Assembly: GCA_023430625.1 (NCBI GenBank)
Contig: JAEZAA010000302.1
Span: forward strand, 1-10,279
Direction of reading: 5' to 3'
DNA from: Pseudomonadota bacterium
Lineage (GTDB): Bacteria > Pseudomonadota > Gammaproteobacteria > Pseudomonadales > Oleiphilaceae
DNA: 10,279 nucleotides
In this document: positions 1 to 6,847 of the stretch, piece after piece
How positions within the stretch are numbered: the stretch's first letter is position 1
Layout of the letters: each line of letters starts with the position of its first letter
Program-made: the position numbers and the translations under genes
The notes under the pieces: model-generated
Told to the model about the DNA's origin: nothing
Database searches by the model: none
The model's input: only the letters and a program-made list of their open reading frames with translations

Positions 1-61
1 GCACCCGTGCCGGCGCGGGCCAGTCTGGCAACAGCAGTGATGGGTGGGCCGTCAGATTCAT
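1..61 (-). CDS. pgeF: Polyphenol oxidase / laccase-domain protein PgeF (YfiH family), N-terminal fragment
   Basis: Only the first 20 codons lie in the window; the gene runs off the left edge. The start codon at 59-61 overlaps the rluD stop in a TTATGA junction, which suggests translational coupling. The visible residues begin MNLTAHPSLLLPDWPAPARV. The 'LLxPDWPAPxxV' pattern near the N-terminus is typical of the YfiH/PgeF family, whose members have been described as copper-type polyphenol oxidases, as purine nucleoside phosphorylase/adenosine deaminase-like enzymes, and as a factor in peptidoglycan-precursor fidelity. rluD followed by yfiH is a very common gammaproteobacterial pair, also seen in E. 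coli. The name rests on this short N-terminus plus gene order; no catalytic histidines or cysteine are visible. Confidence 0.75.
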   Translation of the reverse strand, partial: MNLTAHPSLLLPDWPAPARV

Positions 62-1011
62 AAGGGGCTTTCCCGCTCCAGCAAGGCCAGCAACTCCACA
101 AAGTCATCCGGCAGCGGTACTTCCCAGGACAAGGTCTCGCCGGTGACCGGGTGCACGAGCTGCAGGCGTTTTGCATGCAGGGCCTGGCGCTTGAACTGGG
201 GCAATTGCCGCAGCAGCTCGGGTGTCGCGCCCTTTGGCCATTTCATGCGTCCACCGTAGACCGGGTCGCCCACCAGGGGGTAATGGATGTGAGCCATGTG
301 CACCCGAATCTGATGGGTCCGGCCGGTCTCCAGCTTCAGCCGCAAATGGGTGAAGCCCGTGAAACGGGCCAGAATCCAGTAATGGGTCAGTGCGGGCTTG
401 CCATTGGTCACCACCGCCATCTTCTGGCGATTGGTAGGATGCCGCCCCAGCGGTGCCTGAACCTGGCCGCCGCCGGTCATTTCCCCATGCACCACCGCCT
501 CGTACTCGCGCCCCATGGTGCGCGTCTGCAGTTGATCGACCAGCGAGGTGTGCGCCACCAGGGTCTTGGCCACCACCATCAGGCCGGTGGTGTCTTTATC
601 AAGCCGGTGCACGATACCCGCCCTCGGCAGATGATCGATCTCGGGACAATGGTGCAGCAAGGCATTCAGCAAGGTACCGGATTCATGACCGGCGGCAGGA
701 TGCACTACCAGCCCCGCCGGCTTGTTCAGCACCAGGATGTGTTCGTCTTCGTACCGGATATCCAGCGCGATGGCTTCCGCCTGCCAGTCCTCGGTGGCCT
801 CCACGACAATTTGCAGGGCAATGCGATCCCCGGCCACCACCCGATCCTTGGGACGACGGATGTCGTCATTGACCCGCAGCGCCCCACTTTTGATCCAGTC
901 CTGGATGCGGGAGCGGGAATGCTCCGGCATCAGCTGGGCCACGGCCTGATCCAGCCGCATCTCGCCCAATTCAGCGGGCACTACCAAGTTCGCCTGAACC
1001 ATTTCCGACAT
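58..1011 (-). CDS. rluD: 23S rRNA pseudouridine(1911/1915/1917) synthase RluD
   Basis: RluD isomerises uridines 1911, 1915 and 1917 in helix 69 of 23S rRNA, which matters for late 50S assembly and termination. The 317-residue product is close to E. coli RluD (326 aa). An S4 RNA-binding domain lies at about residues 17-75 (LDQAVAQLMPEHSRSRIQDW). The catalytic domain carries the family motif HRLDKDTTG at residues 135-143, with D138 as the catalytic aspartate. LETGRTHQIRVH at about 228-238 and the GDPVYGG motif at about 248-254 are also family features. An in-frame start further upstream (to 1104) would add 31 residues of non-family sequence. The start at 1011 is preferred because it has GGAG six bases upstream and begins just before the S4 domain. 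It diverges from bamD, as in E. coli and Pseudomonas. The paralogue RluC/RluA is less likely given the bamD/pgeF neighbours. Confidence 0.95.
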   Translation of the reverse strand: MSEMVQANLVVPAELGEMRLDQAVAQLMPEHSRSRIQDWIKSGALRVNDDIRRPKDRVVAGDRIALQIVVEATEDWQAEAIALDIRYEDEHILVLNKPAGLVVHPAAGHESGTLLNALLHHCPEIDHLPRAGIVHRLDKDTTGLMVVAKTLVAHTSLVDQLQTRTMGREYEAVVHGEMTGGGQVQAPLGRHPTNRQKMAVVTNGKPALTHYWILARFTGFTHLRLKLETGRTHQIRVHMAHIHYPLVGDPVYGGRMKWPKGATPELLRQLPQFKRQALHAKRLQLVHPVTGETLSWEVPLPDDFVELLALLERESPL

Positions 1012-1154
1012 CAACCACTCCAAGCATCTAAAGGTGCCGGCCAGACCCGGGCGTTGAGCCCTGTCCCGGCAGCCGGCTTTGTGAAATAATTGCCGCCACC
1101 GCAACCAGTTGCAATCGCTCCTGTCACTTCGGGGCTTGTTATTCAGGGTATCTC
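1012..1154. promoter_or_regulatory. Divergent rluD / bamD intergenic region with weak candidate promoters
   Basis: These 143 bases separate two divergent genes and must hold both promoters. Toward bamD there is an extended -10-like element, TG-A-AATAAT (1082-1090), with no good -35 box. Toward rluD the minus strand has TTGCAA, 17 bases, then AATTAT, matching the sigma-70 boxes at four of six positions each. A small inverted repeat GCAAC-CA-GTTGC lies at 1101-1112. I see no clear sigma-E (GGAACTT / TCAAA) promoter for bamD, though that is known in enteric bacteria. All assignments are by eye. Confidence 0.35.
1018..1021 (-). promoter_or_regulatory. Ribosome binding site of rluD
   Basis: GGAG on the minus strand, six bases before the ATG at 1009-1011. 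It decides the rluD start over the upstream in-frame ATG at 1104. Confidence 0.65.
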
Positions 1155-1979
1155 ATGTCGCCATTGCACCGCTGTCTCTGTGTCCTTGTCCTGGCACTCC
1201 TTGGCGCCTGCGCCACCACACCAGAGCAGGATGAACCGGAAAAAGTCTACTACGAACGGGCCCGGGAAGCGCTCAATCGTGGAAATTTCTCGGAGGCAAT
1301 CACTCAACTGGAAGCGCTGGACGCCCGTTATCCGTTCGGCCGTTATGCCGAGCAGGCGCAATTGGACATGATTTACGCCCGTTACCGCTCACTGGAGCCG
1401 GAAACGGCGATCATCGCCGCCGAGCGCTTCATCCGCTTGAACCCGCAAAGCCCCCATGTGGACTATGCCTACTACATCAAGGGTCTGGCCAACTATTACG
1501 CGGACGTCAGTCTGGGTGCGCGCTATTTTTCGGTGGACGCCGATGCCCGTGATCCGGGCCGGCAACGGGATGCGTTCAACGACTTCAACCAGCTGGTTAC
1601 TTCGTTTCCCGACAGCCCTTATGCTGCCGATGCGGCCCAGCGCATGATTGCCATCAAGAATCGGCTTGCCGCGTATGAGCTGAAGGTCGCGCGTTATTAC
1701 ATCAAGCGCGAAGCCTATGTGGCAGCCGCGGAACGCGCCAAATACGTGGTTCAACATCTGCCGGAAACTCCCGCGGCACCGGATGCCCTGGCGCTGCTGG
1801 TGGAGCTTTACCAGGTCCTCGGCCTGAACGAGCAGTCCGACAACATGAAGCAGGTACTGGTTGCCAGCTACCCCAACCATGCCTCCCTGGACGAAAACCA
1901 GGAGTTCATTGGCCGGGAAGTGATTCGGGAGAACCGCTCACTCAAGGGCGTGCTGACGTTTGGCTGGCTGGAAGACTAG
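1155..1979 (+). CDS. bamD: Outer membrane assembly lipoprotein BamD (ComL/YfiO)
   Basis: BamD is the essential lipoprotein partner of BamA in the beta-barrel assembly machine, acting on the periplasmic face of the outer membrane. The 274-residue product starts with a lipoprotein signal peptide: a short charged start, a hydrophobic run LCVLVLALLG, and the lipobox L16-G17-A18-C19. Alanine at +2 (not aspartate) agrees with sorting to the outer membrane. The rest is TPR-like helical repeat, with family blocks YYERAREALNRGNFSEAI (about 32-49), YPFGRYAEQAQLDMIYA (59-75), HVDYAYYIKGLANY (101-114) and FPDSPYAADAAQRM (151-164). AGGG lies six bases before the ATG. The divergent arrangement with rluD is conserved in many gammaproteobacteria. 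In Neisseria and Pseudomonas the same gene is called comL because of an early link to competence. Confidence 0.96.
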   Translation: MSPLHRCLCVLVLALLGACATTPEQDEPEKVYYERAREALNRGNFSEAITQLEALDARYPFGRYAEQAQLDMIYARYRSLEPETAIIAAERFIRLNPQSPHVDYAYYIKGLANYYADVSLGARYFSVDADARDPGRQRDAFNDFNQLVTSFPDSPYAADAAQRMIAIKNRLAAYELKVARYYIKREAYVAAAERAKYVVQHLPETPAAPDALALLVELYQVLGLNEQSDNMKQVLVASYPNHASLDENQEFIGREVIRENRSLKGVLTFGWLED

Positions 1980-1991
1980 TGACACCCGACC

Positions 1992-2026
1992 GGAGAGCGG
2001 GAGTCGACAAACCGCTCCTGCTCTCC
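1992..2026. terminator. Stem-loop between convergent bamD and nadE, possible bidirectional terminator
   Basis: The left arm GGAGAGCGGGAG (1992-2003) pairs with the right arm CTCCTGCTCTCC (2015-2026) over 12 base pairs, with one G-T (G-U in RNA) wobble and an 11-base loop. It starts 12 bases after the bamD stop and ends 44 bases before the nadE stop. No run of T follows directly on either strand, so it is not a classical intrinsic terminator. It could instead act as a 3'-end stabilising hairpin or work with Rho. Confidence 0.5.
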
Positions 2027-2070
2027 CAATGGTTCCTTTCCTCTGTAGCGCCCCTACCCTCTCAACAGTC

Positions 2071-3729
2071 CTATTCGCCCAGCTTCCAGCCTGATGTAAT
2101 CGGGTAGCGCCGATCCCGTCCCAGCCCCCGCTCACTGATCCGCACGCCCACCGGTGCCTGACGCCGTTTGTATTCGTTGATATCCACCAGACGTGCCACG
2201 CGGTACACCGTCGGCTGATCGAACCCTTGCTCGACAATTGCGTCAGCACTCAGATCCTGCTCGATATAAAGCCGCAGAATTTCATCCAGCACATCGTAGG
2301 GCGGCAGGCTGTCCTGATCCTCCTGACCCGGCGCCAGTTCAGCCGAGGGCGGCCGATCAATGACCCGCTGCGGAATCCAGGGCTCGCCCTGCTGGCTGAC
2401 CGCCAGCTCATTGCGATACCGAGACAAGCGATAGACCTGGGTTTTAAAGACGTCCTTCAACACGTCGAAGCCGCCGGCCATATCGCCATAGAGAGTGGAA
2501 TAGCCGACCGCCATTTCGCTTTTGTTGCCGGTGGTTAACACCAGAGCGCCCGTTTTGTTGGACAGGCTCATCAGGAGCACGCCGCGGATGCGGGCCTGGA
2601 GGTTTTCCTCGGTGGTGTCCGGTGCCAGCCCGGCAAAGGGCTCCGCCAGTGTCTTCATATAGGCCTCGTACACCGGCTCGATGGGTAGCACTTCATACTG
2701 CACACCAAGGACCGCGGCCTGACGGGCGGCATCTTCTACGCTCATGGCCGAGGTATAACGAAATGGCATCATGACCGCACGCACCCGTTCCGCCCCCAAC
2801 GCATCCACCGCCACGGCGAGGGTCAAGGCGGAGTCGATCCCACCGGACAATCCCAGTACCACCGATTTGAAGCGGTTCTTGTTCACATAGTCCCGCACGC
2901 CCCAGACCAGCGCCTGATAGACGCTGGCCAGTTCATCCAGGGGCTCCACCACAGCGCCCGGCACCAGCGTCACCGCTGATGGCTGCGCCGGGTCTAACTG
3001 CACCTCCACCAGATACAAACCTTCCTCGAACTGGGGCGCCGCGACTAGCACCTGACCGCTCGCATCCACGGCGAAGGAGCCGCCATCGAACACCAGCTCA
3101 TCCTGACCACCGATGGTGTTGGTATAGAGAATGGGGACACCGGCATCGCGCGCCCGCTCCTGCACCAGCCGGATCCGCTGGCGCTGCTTGCCGCGATGAT
3201 AGGGCGAGGCATTGAGCGTCATGATGAGCTGCGCACCGGCTTCGGCGGTGGAGCGGGTTGGCGCATCGCGCCAGATATCCTCGCAGATCGTCACGCCCAG
3301 GCGCAGTCCCTTGAGAGAGAGAACACAAGGTGTATCGCCAGCCTGGAAATAGCGCTTCTCGTCGAACACCTGGTAGTTTGGCAAACAGCGCTTGCGATAC
3401 AATCCGCGCACCTCGCCGGCCTCGATAAAGGCAGCGGCGTTGTAGAGCGCCTCGCCCTCGCGCCAGGGCAGCCCGATCAGCAGGGCGATATCCGGCAGCT
3501 CGCGACAGATGGCGGCCAGGGCTTTTTCCACGCGCGGCTGCAGGCTGGGGCGTAGCAACAGGTCTTCCGGTGGATAACCGCTCAGCGCCAGTTCCGGAAA
3601 GACCACCAGATCGGCCTGATGCTCAGTCTGCGCACGCCGGGCCAGTTCAATAATGCGTTCGGCGTTGCCGGGTATATCGCCCACCAGAAAATCGCACTGG
3701 GCCATGACCACGCGCACAGTTTGTGCCAT
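2071..3729 (-). CDS. nadE: Glutamine-dependent NAD(+) synthetase
   Basis: It catalyses the last step of NAD synthesis in the cytosol: ATP-dependent amidation of nicotinate adenine dinucleotide, using ammonia released from glutamine. The 552-residue two-domain form is visible. The N-terminal CN-hydrolase (nitrilase-type glutaminase) domain spans about residues 5-250, with the catalytic triad E46 (VVFPELALSGYPPEDL), K113 (YRKRCLPNY) and C149 (TICEDIW). The C-terminal synthetase domain has the PP-loop SGGIDS at 295-300, plus TTGNKSEMAVGYSTLYGD (399-416) and KTQVYRL (429-435). The start at 3729 is preceded by a purine-rich GAGGGAGAGAG; an upstream in-frame ATG at 3786 would add 19 non-family residues. 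It converges on bamD and diverges from pilS. As I recall, P. aeruginosa uses a shorter ammonia-dependent NadE encoded elsewhere, so this placement is a difference from that genome. Confidence 0.97.
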   Translation of the reverse strand: MAQTVRVVMAQCDFLVGDIPGNAERIIELARRAQTEHQADLVVFPELALSGYPPEDLLLRPSLQPRVEKALAAICRELPDIALLIGLPWREGEALYNAAAFIEAGEVRGLYRKRCLPNYQVFDEKRYFQAGDTPCVLSLKGLRLGVTICEDIWRDAPTRSTAEAGAQLIMTLNASPYHRGKQRQRIRLVQERARDAGVPILYTNTIGGQDELVFDGGSFAVDASGQVLVAAPQFEEGLYLVEVQLDPAQPSAVTLVPGAVVEPLDELASVYQALVWGVRDYVNKNRFKSVVLGLSGGIDSALTLAVAVDALGAERVRAVMMPFRYTSAMSVEDAARQAAVLGVQYEVLPIEPVYEAYMKTLAEPFAGLAPDTTEENLQARIRGVLLMSLSNKTGALVLTTGNKSEMAVGYSTLYGDMAGGFDVLKDVFKTQVYRLSRYRNELAVSQQGEPWIPQRVIDRPPSAELAPGQEDQDSLPPYDVLDEILRLYIEQDLSADAIVEQGFDQPTVYRVARLVDINEYKRRQAPVGVRISERGLGRDRRYPITSGWKLGE

Positions 3730-3731
3730 TG

Positions 3732-3742
3732 CTCTCTCCCTC
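3732..3742 (-). promoter_or_regulatory. Ribosome binding site of nadE
   Basis: A purine-rich run GAGGGAGAGAG on the minus strand, with GGAG six bases from the ATG at 3727-3729. It sets the start at MAQTVRV rather than 19 codons upstream. Confidence 0.7.
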
Positions 3743-3765
3743 AACCGATCTGTGACGAGGCATGC

Positions 3766-3795
3766 ATTATACTTAGTTTTAATCATTCCTGTTTA
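3766..3795 (-). promoter_or_regulatory. Sigma-70 type promoter of nadE
   Basis: On the minus strand there is a perfect -10 box TATAAT (3766-3771) and, 18 bases upstream, TAAACA (3790-3795), which matches the -35 consensus at four of six positions. The predicted transcript would start near 3759, giving a leader of about 30 bases that includes the strong ribosome binding site. This supports the downstream nadE start, because the ATG at 3786 lies upstream of the predicted transcription start. Confidence 0.6.
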
Positions 3796-3848
3796 AGGAA
3801 CCACCTGGCAGGCTTTACCGTTCACCGGCACCAGGATGCTCTCCATTC

Positions 3849-5450
3849 ATGACCATGCATCACACGCACTCGGGCGCTGCCCTGCCGGAGCACGCCCCCC
3901 GGCTATTTCGGATCTACAACCATTACCGGATCGTCATCGGCCTGATCCTGGTCACTGCCTTACTGTGGGATCCTAGCAAGGAGATCCAGAACTACGTTCA
4001 GCTGGACCTGTATCGGATCTCCGCCTCGACCTATCTCGCGCTGCACATCTTTATCGGCTTTCTGCTCATGGCCGGTTTGCGGCCGGGCCTGCGCCACGTC
4101 ACGACTTCGCTGCTGGTCGATATCCTGCTGTTGGTGACCCTGGTCTACAGCAGCACCGGCCTGACCAGCGGGTACAGCAACCTACTGGTGGTCAGCGTGG
4201 CGGCCGGTAATATCCTGATCCAGGGCCGACTCGGCATCTTTCTCGCCGCCATCGCCGCCCTGGGCATTCTCGGGGTGGCCGTTGCTCATCTGCTGCAGGG
4301 GACGGGTAGTGTTGAAACCGTGATTCGCGCCGGCCTGTTCGGCATCCTCTATTTCGCGACGGCCTTTCTGATCCAGAGCATCACCCGGCGCATGCTGGTG
4401 AGTGAGCAGCTTGCCCAGGCCCGCGCCCGGGACATCCTTGAGCTGGAGAAGCTCAATCATCAGATCATCCAGCGCATGCTCACCGGCATCATCGTGGCCG
4501 ACACCCAGGGCCGGGTGCGGCTGATCAACGAGGCGGCGCGCGATCTGCTCGGCGATTACGACCCGGATGCGGCGCCCGACCGCATGCTGCCGCTGGAGCT
4601 GCTGGAGCGCCTGTTTCAGTGGCGTATCAACCCCTCCCAGCGCATCAGTCCCATGCGGATCAGCCATGAGCGAGCCGCCGTGCAGGCCAGCTTCGCCTCC
4701 CTGAACAAATCCGATGCCCGGGAGGTTCTGATCTTTCTGGAAGACACCAGCAAAATTACCCAGCAGGCCCAGCAGATGAAGCTGGCGTCCCTGGGCCGCC
4801 TCACCGCCGGGATTGCCCATGAGATTCGCAATCCCCTGGGCGCCATCAGCCATGCGGGCCAACTGCTGCTGGAATCACCAAGCCTGACCGACGGCGACCG
4901 CAAAATGGGTGAGATCATCCTGCGCCACAGCAAGCGCATGAACGGCATCATCGAAAACGTTCTGCAATTGTCACGGCGCAAGGCGCCGGAAGCGGAACTG
5001 CTGGATATCAATCAATGGCTGGAACACTACATCGAAGACTATACGGCCTGCGGGACCACATCCGCCCAGATCAACCTGCGCAAGGATCCAATCGCTCCCC
5101 AGGGCCGGTTCGATCCCAGCCAGCTGGCCCAGGTCATCGCCAACCTTTTTGGCAATGGTCTACGCTATAGTGAACAACAAACGGGTAAGGCCGTGGTGCA
5201 TGTGGAAACTGGCGTGACTGCCCAGGAGCAGGCCTATGTCGACGTCATCGACGAAGGCCCCGGCATCAGTGCCGACAGCCTGGAGCACCTGTTCGAGCCG
5301 TTCTTCACCACCGACCAGCAGGGCACGGGGCTCGGCCTCTACATTTCCCGGGAGCTGTGCGAGGCCAATCAGGCGCAACTGGATTGTCTCCCCCGCCCAC
5401 AGGGTTGCCAGTTCCGCGTGACCTTCGCCCACCCCCAACGTACAACCTGA
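3849..5450 (+). CDS. pilS: Type IV pilus sensor histidine kinase PilS
   Basis: PilS is the inner-membrane kinase that phosphorylates PilR to control pilin (pilA) transcription; in Pseudomonas it senses pilin levels in the membrane. The 533-residue protein has about six hydrophobic segments at roughly 26-40, 61-78, 86-102, 109-126, 128-150 and 159-176. A charged linker and a PAS-like domain (about 203-300, LTGIIVADTQGRVRLINEAA) follow. The HisKA dimerisation domain carries the H-box IAHEIRNPL with phospho-acceptor H324. The ATPase domain has an N-box with N432 and N436 (NLFGNGLRYS), G1 DEGPGI (468-473), F-box FEPFFTT (482-488) and G2 GTGLGL (492-497). Glycine follows N436 where alanine is usual. 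No periplasmic sensor domain of any size is visible between the membrane helices, which fits the PilS type. pilR starts 13 bases after the stop, so the two form an operon. Confidence 0.95.
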   Translation: MTMHHTHSGAALPEHAPRLFRIYNHYRIVIGLILVTALLWDPSKEIQNYVQLDLYRISASTYLALHIFIGFLLMAGLRPGLRHVTTSLLVDILLLVTLVYSSTGLTSGYSNLLVVSVAAGNILIQGRLGIFLAAIAALGILGVAVAHLLQGTGSVETVIRAGLFGILYFATAFLIQSITRRMLVSEQLAQARARDILELEKLNHQIIQRMLTGIIVADTQGRVRLINEAARDLLGDYDPDAAPDRMLPLELLERLFQWRINPSQRISPMRISHERAAVQASFASLNKSDAREVLIFLEDTSKITQQAQQMKLASLGRLTAGIAHEIRNPLGAISHAGQLLLESPSLTDGDRKMGEIILRHSKRMNGIIENVLQLSRRKAPEAELLDINQWLEHYIEDYTACGTTSAQINLRKDPIAPQGRFDPSQLAQVIANLFGNGLRYSEQQTGKAVVHVETGVTAQEQAYVDVIDEGPGISADSLEHLFEPFFTTDQQGTGLGLYISRELCEANQAQLDCLPRPQGCQFRVTFAHPQRTT

Positions 5451-5463
5451 CAACAGGCGGATC

Positions 5464-6831
5464 ATGACTCACAAGGCGCTTATCGTTGACGACGAACCGG
5501 ACATTCGCGAACTGCTTGAGATCACCCTGGCGCGCATGGGTATCGAAACCCGCAGCGCCGCCACTCTCGGCGCCGCCAAGGACGAGCTGGCCCGCGGCCA
5601 GTTTCAGCTCTGCCTGACCGACATGAACCTGCCCGACGGCAACGGCATTGACCTGGTCGCCTTTATTCAGAAGACCCAGCCCCAGTTACCGGTCGCCGTC
5701 ATCACCGCCTATGGCAGCATTGAAACCGCCATCTCCGCCCTCAAGGCTGGCGCCTTCGATTTCGTGTCCAAGCCGGTGGAGCTGAACCGTCTGCGGGAGC
5801 TGATCAACACCGCCCTGAAGCTGTCGCAGGACTCCAAGGAGCGTCAGTCACAGGAGCAGGACATTCAGGACCATCTGCTCGGCAAGTCTCCGGTCATGGA
5901 GCGGCTGCGCGGCCAGATCCGCAAGCTCGCGCGCTCCCAGGCCCCTATTTACATCAGCGGCGAATCCGGCAGCGGCAAGGAATTGGTGGCCCGCATGATC
6001 CACCAGAATGGTCCCCGCGCCGACCGCCCCTTTGTACCGGTCAACTGTGGCGCCATTCCATCCGAGCTGATGGAGAGCGAGTTCTTTGGCCACAAGAAAG
6101 GCAGTTTTACCGGAGCCGTGGAGAACAAACTCGGCCTGTTTCAGGCAGCCGAAGGCGGCACGCTGTTCCTCGACGAGGTGGCGGATCTGCCGCTGGCCAT
6201 GCAGGTCAAACTCCTGCGGGTGATTCAGGAAAAAGCCGTACGCCCGGTGGGCGAGCAACGGGAAATTCCCATCGACACCCGCATTCTGAGTGCCACCCAC
6301 AAGGATTTGCGGATTGAGGTTGAAGAAGGCCGCTTTCGCCAGGATCTGTTCTACCGGATCAACGTGATCGAGCTGAAAGTGCCCAGCCTGCGGGAGCGGC
6401 GCGAAGATATTCCCATGCTGGCCGACCGCATTCTGCGCCAGCTGACCGAGGCCTGTGAAATGCCGCCCATGCGCTTCACGCCCAAGGCCATGGAAAAGCT
6501 GCAAAACTATGGCTTTCCGGGCAACGTGCGGGAGCTTGAGAACATCATCGAACGCACCTTCACCCTGTGTGATGGCGCGGCCATCGATGCCGACGACATT
6601 CACCTGGAAGAGGGAGACGACTGGGAGGGCAGCGACGACCGCTTCGATCTGGACGCAGCAGACCTCTCCAGGGGCGGCGCCAATCTGGAAGACTTTCTCG
6701 AGACCATTGAAAAGCAGGCCATCGAGAAAGCCCTGGAAGAAACCCGCTGGAACAAAACGGCAGCCGCCAAGAAGCTGGGCATCAGTTTCCGGGCGCTGCG
6801 TTATCGCCTCAAAAAGCTCGGGATGGAATAA
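5464..6831 (+). CDS. pilR: Type IV pilus response regulator PilR (sigma-54-dependent activator)
   Basis: PilR is the NtrC-type activator that drives RpoN-dependent pilin transcription when phosphorylated by PilS. The 455-residue protein has three domains in order. The receiver domain (about 1-120) has acidic residues D9/D10, phospho-acceptor D53 (LTDMNLPDG), T81 and K103. The AAA+ domain (about 138-370) has Walker A GESGSGKE (166-173), a GSFTGA loop (213-218) that contacts sigma-54, Walker B GGTLFLDE (231-238), and FRQDLFYRINV (291-301). The Fis-type helix-turn-helix lies at about 413-453 (NKTAAAKKLGISFRALRYRL). GSFTGA rather than GAFTGA is a variant I associate with PilR itself. A strongly acidic linker (about 381-411) separates AAA+ and DNA-binding domains. 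AGGCGG lies just upstream of the start. The usual target, pilA, is not in the window. Confidence 0.96.
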   Translation: MTHKALIVDDEPDIRELLEITLARMGIETRSAATLGAAKDELARGQFQLCLTDMNLPDGNGIDLVAFIQKTQPQLPVAVITAYGSIETAISALKAGAFDFVSKPVELNRLRELINTALKLSQDSKERQSQEQDIQDHLLGKSPVMERLRGQIRKLARSQAPIYISGESGSGKELVARMIHQNGPRADRPFVPVNCGAIPSELMESEFFGHKKGSFTGAVENKLGLFQAAEGGTLFLDEVADLPLAMQVKLLRVIQEKAVRPVGEQREIPIDTRILSATHKDLRIEVEEGRFRQDLFYRINVIELKVPSLRERREDIPMLADRILRQLTEACEMPPMRFTPKAMEKLQNYGFPGNVRELENIIERTFTLCDGAAIDADDIHLEEGDDWEGSDDRFDLDAADLSRGGANLEDFLETIEKQAIEKALEETRWNKTAAAKKLGISFRALRYRLKKLGME

Positions 6832-6847
6832 GTAACTCTCTCACAAC

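Larger units (their letters stand above)
3730..3848. promoter_or_regulatory. Divergent nadE / pilS intergenic region
   Basis: This 119-base spacer holds the nadE promoter. Toward pilS I see TTTAAT (3778-3783), a five-of-six -10 match, but no -35 box at proper spacing. The pilS ribosome binding site is poor: AGGA at 3833-3836 is 12 bases from the ATG at 3849. A start at the third codon (ATG at 3855) is possible but would be even further from it. Low translation of the sensor kinase is plausible. Confidence 0.3.

Noticed and set aside
151..1089. A 312-codon open frame on the plus strand opposite rluD
   Set aside because: It is antisense to a clear rluD with full catalytic motifs, is rich in His, Gln and Gly as expected for a GC-rich complement frame, and has no recognisable domain.
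5848..6603. A 251-codon open frame on the minus strand opposite pilR (and similar frames opposite pilS and bamD)
   Set aside because: The frame lies wholly within the AAA+ coding region of pilR and shows no domain or ribosome binding site. It is a codon-bias shadow.
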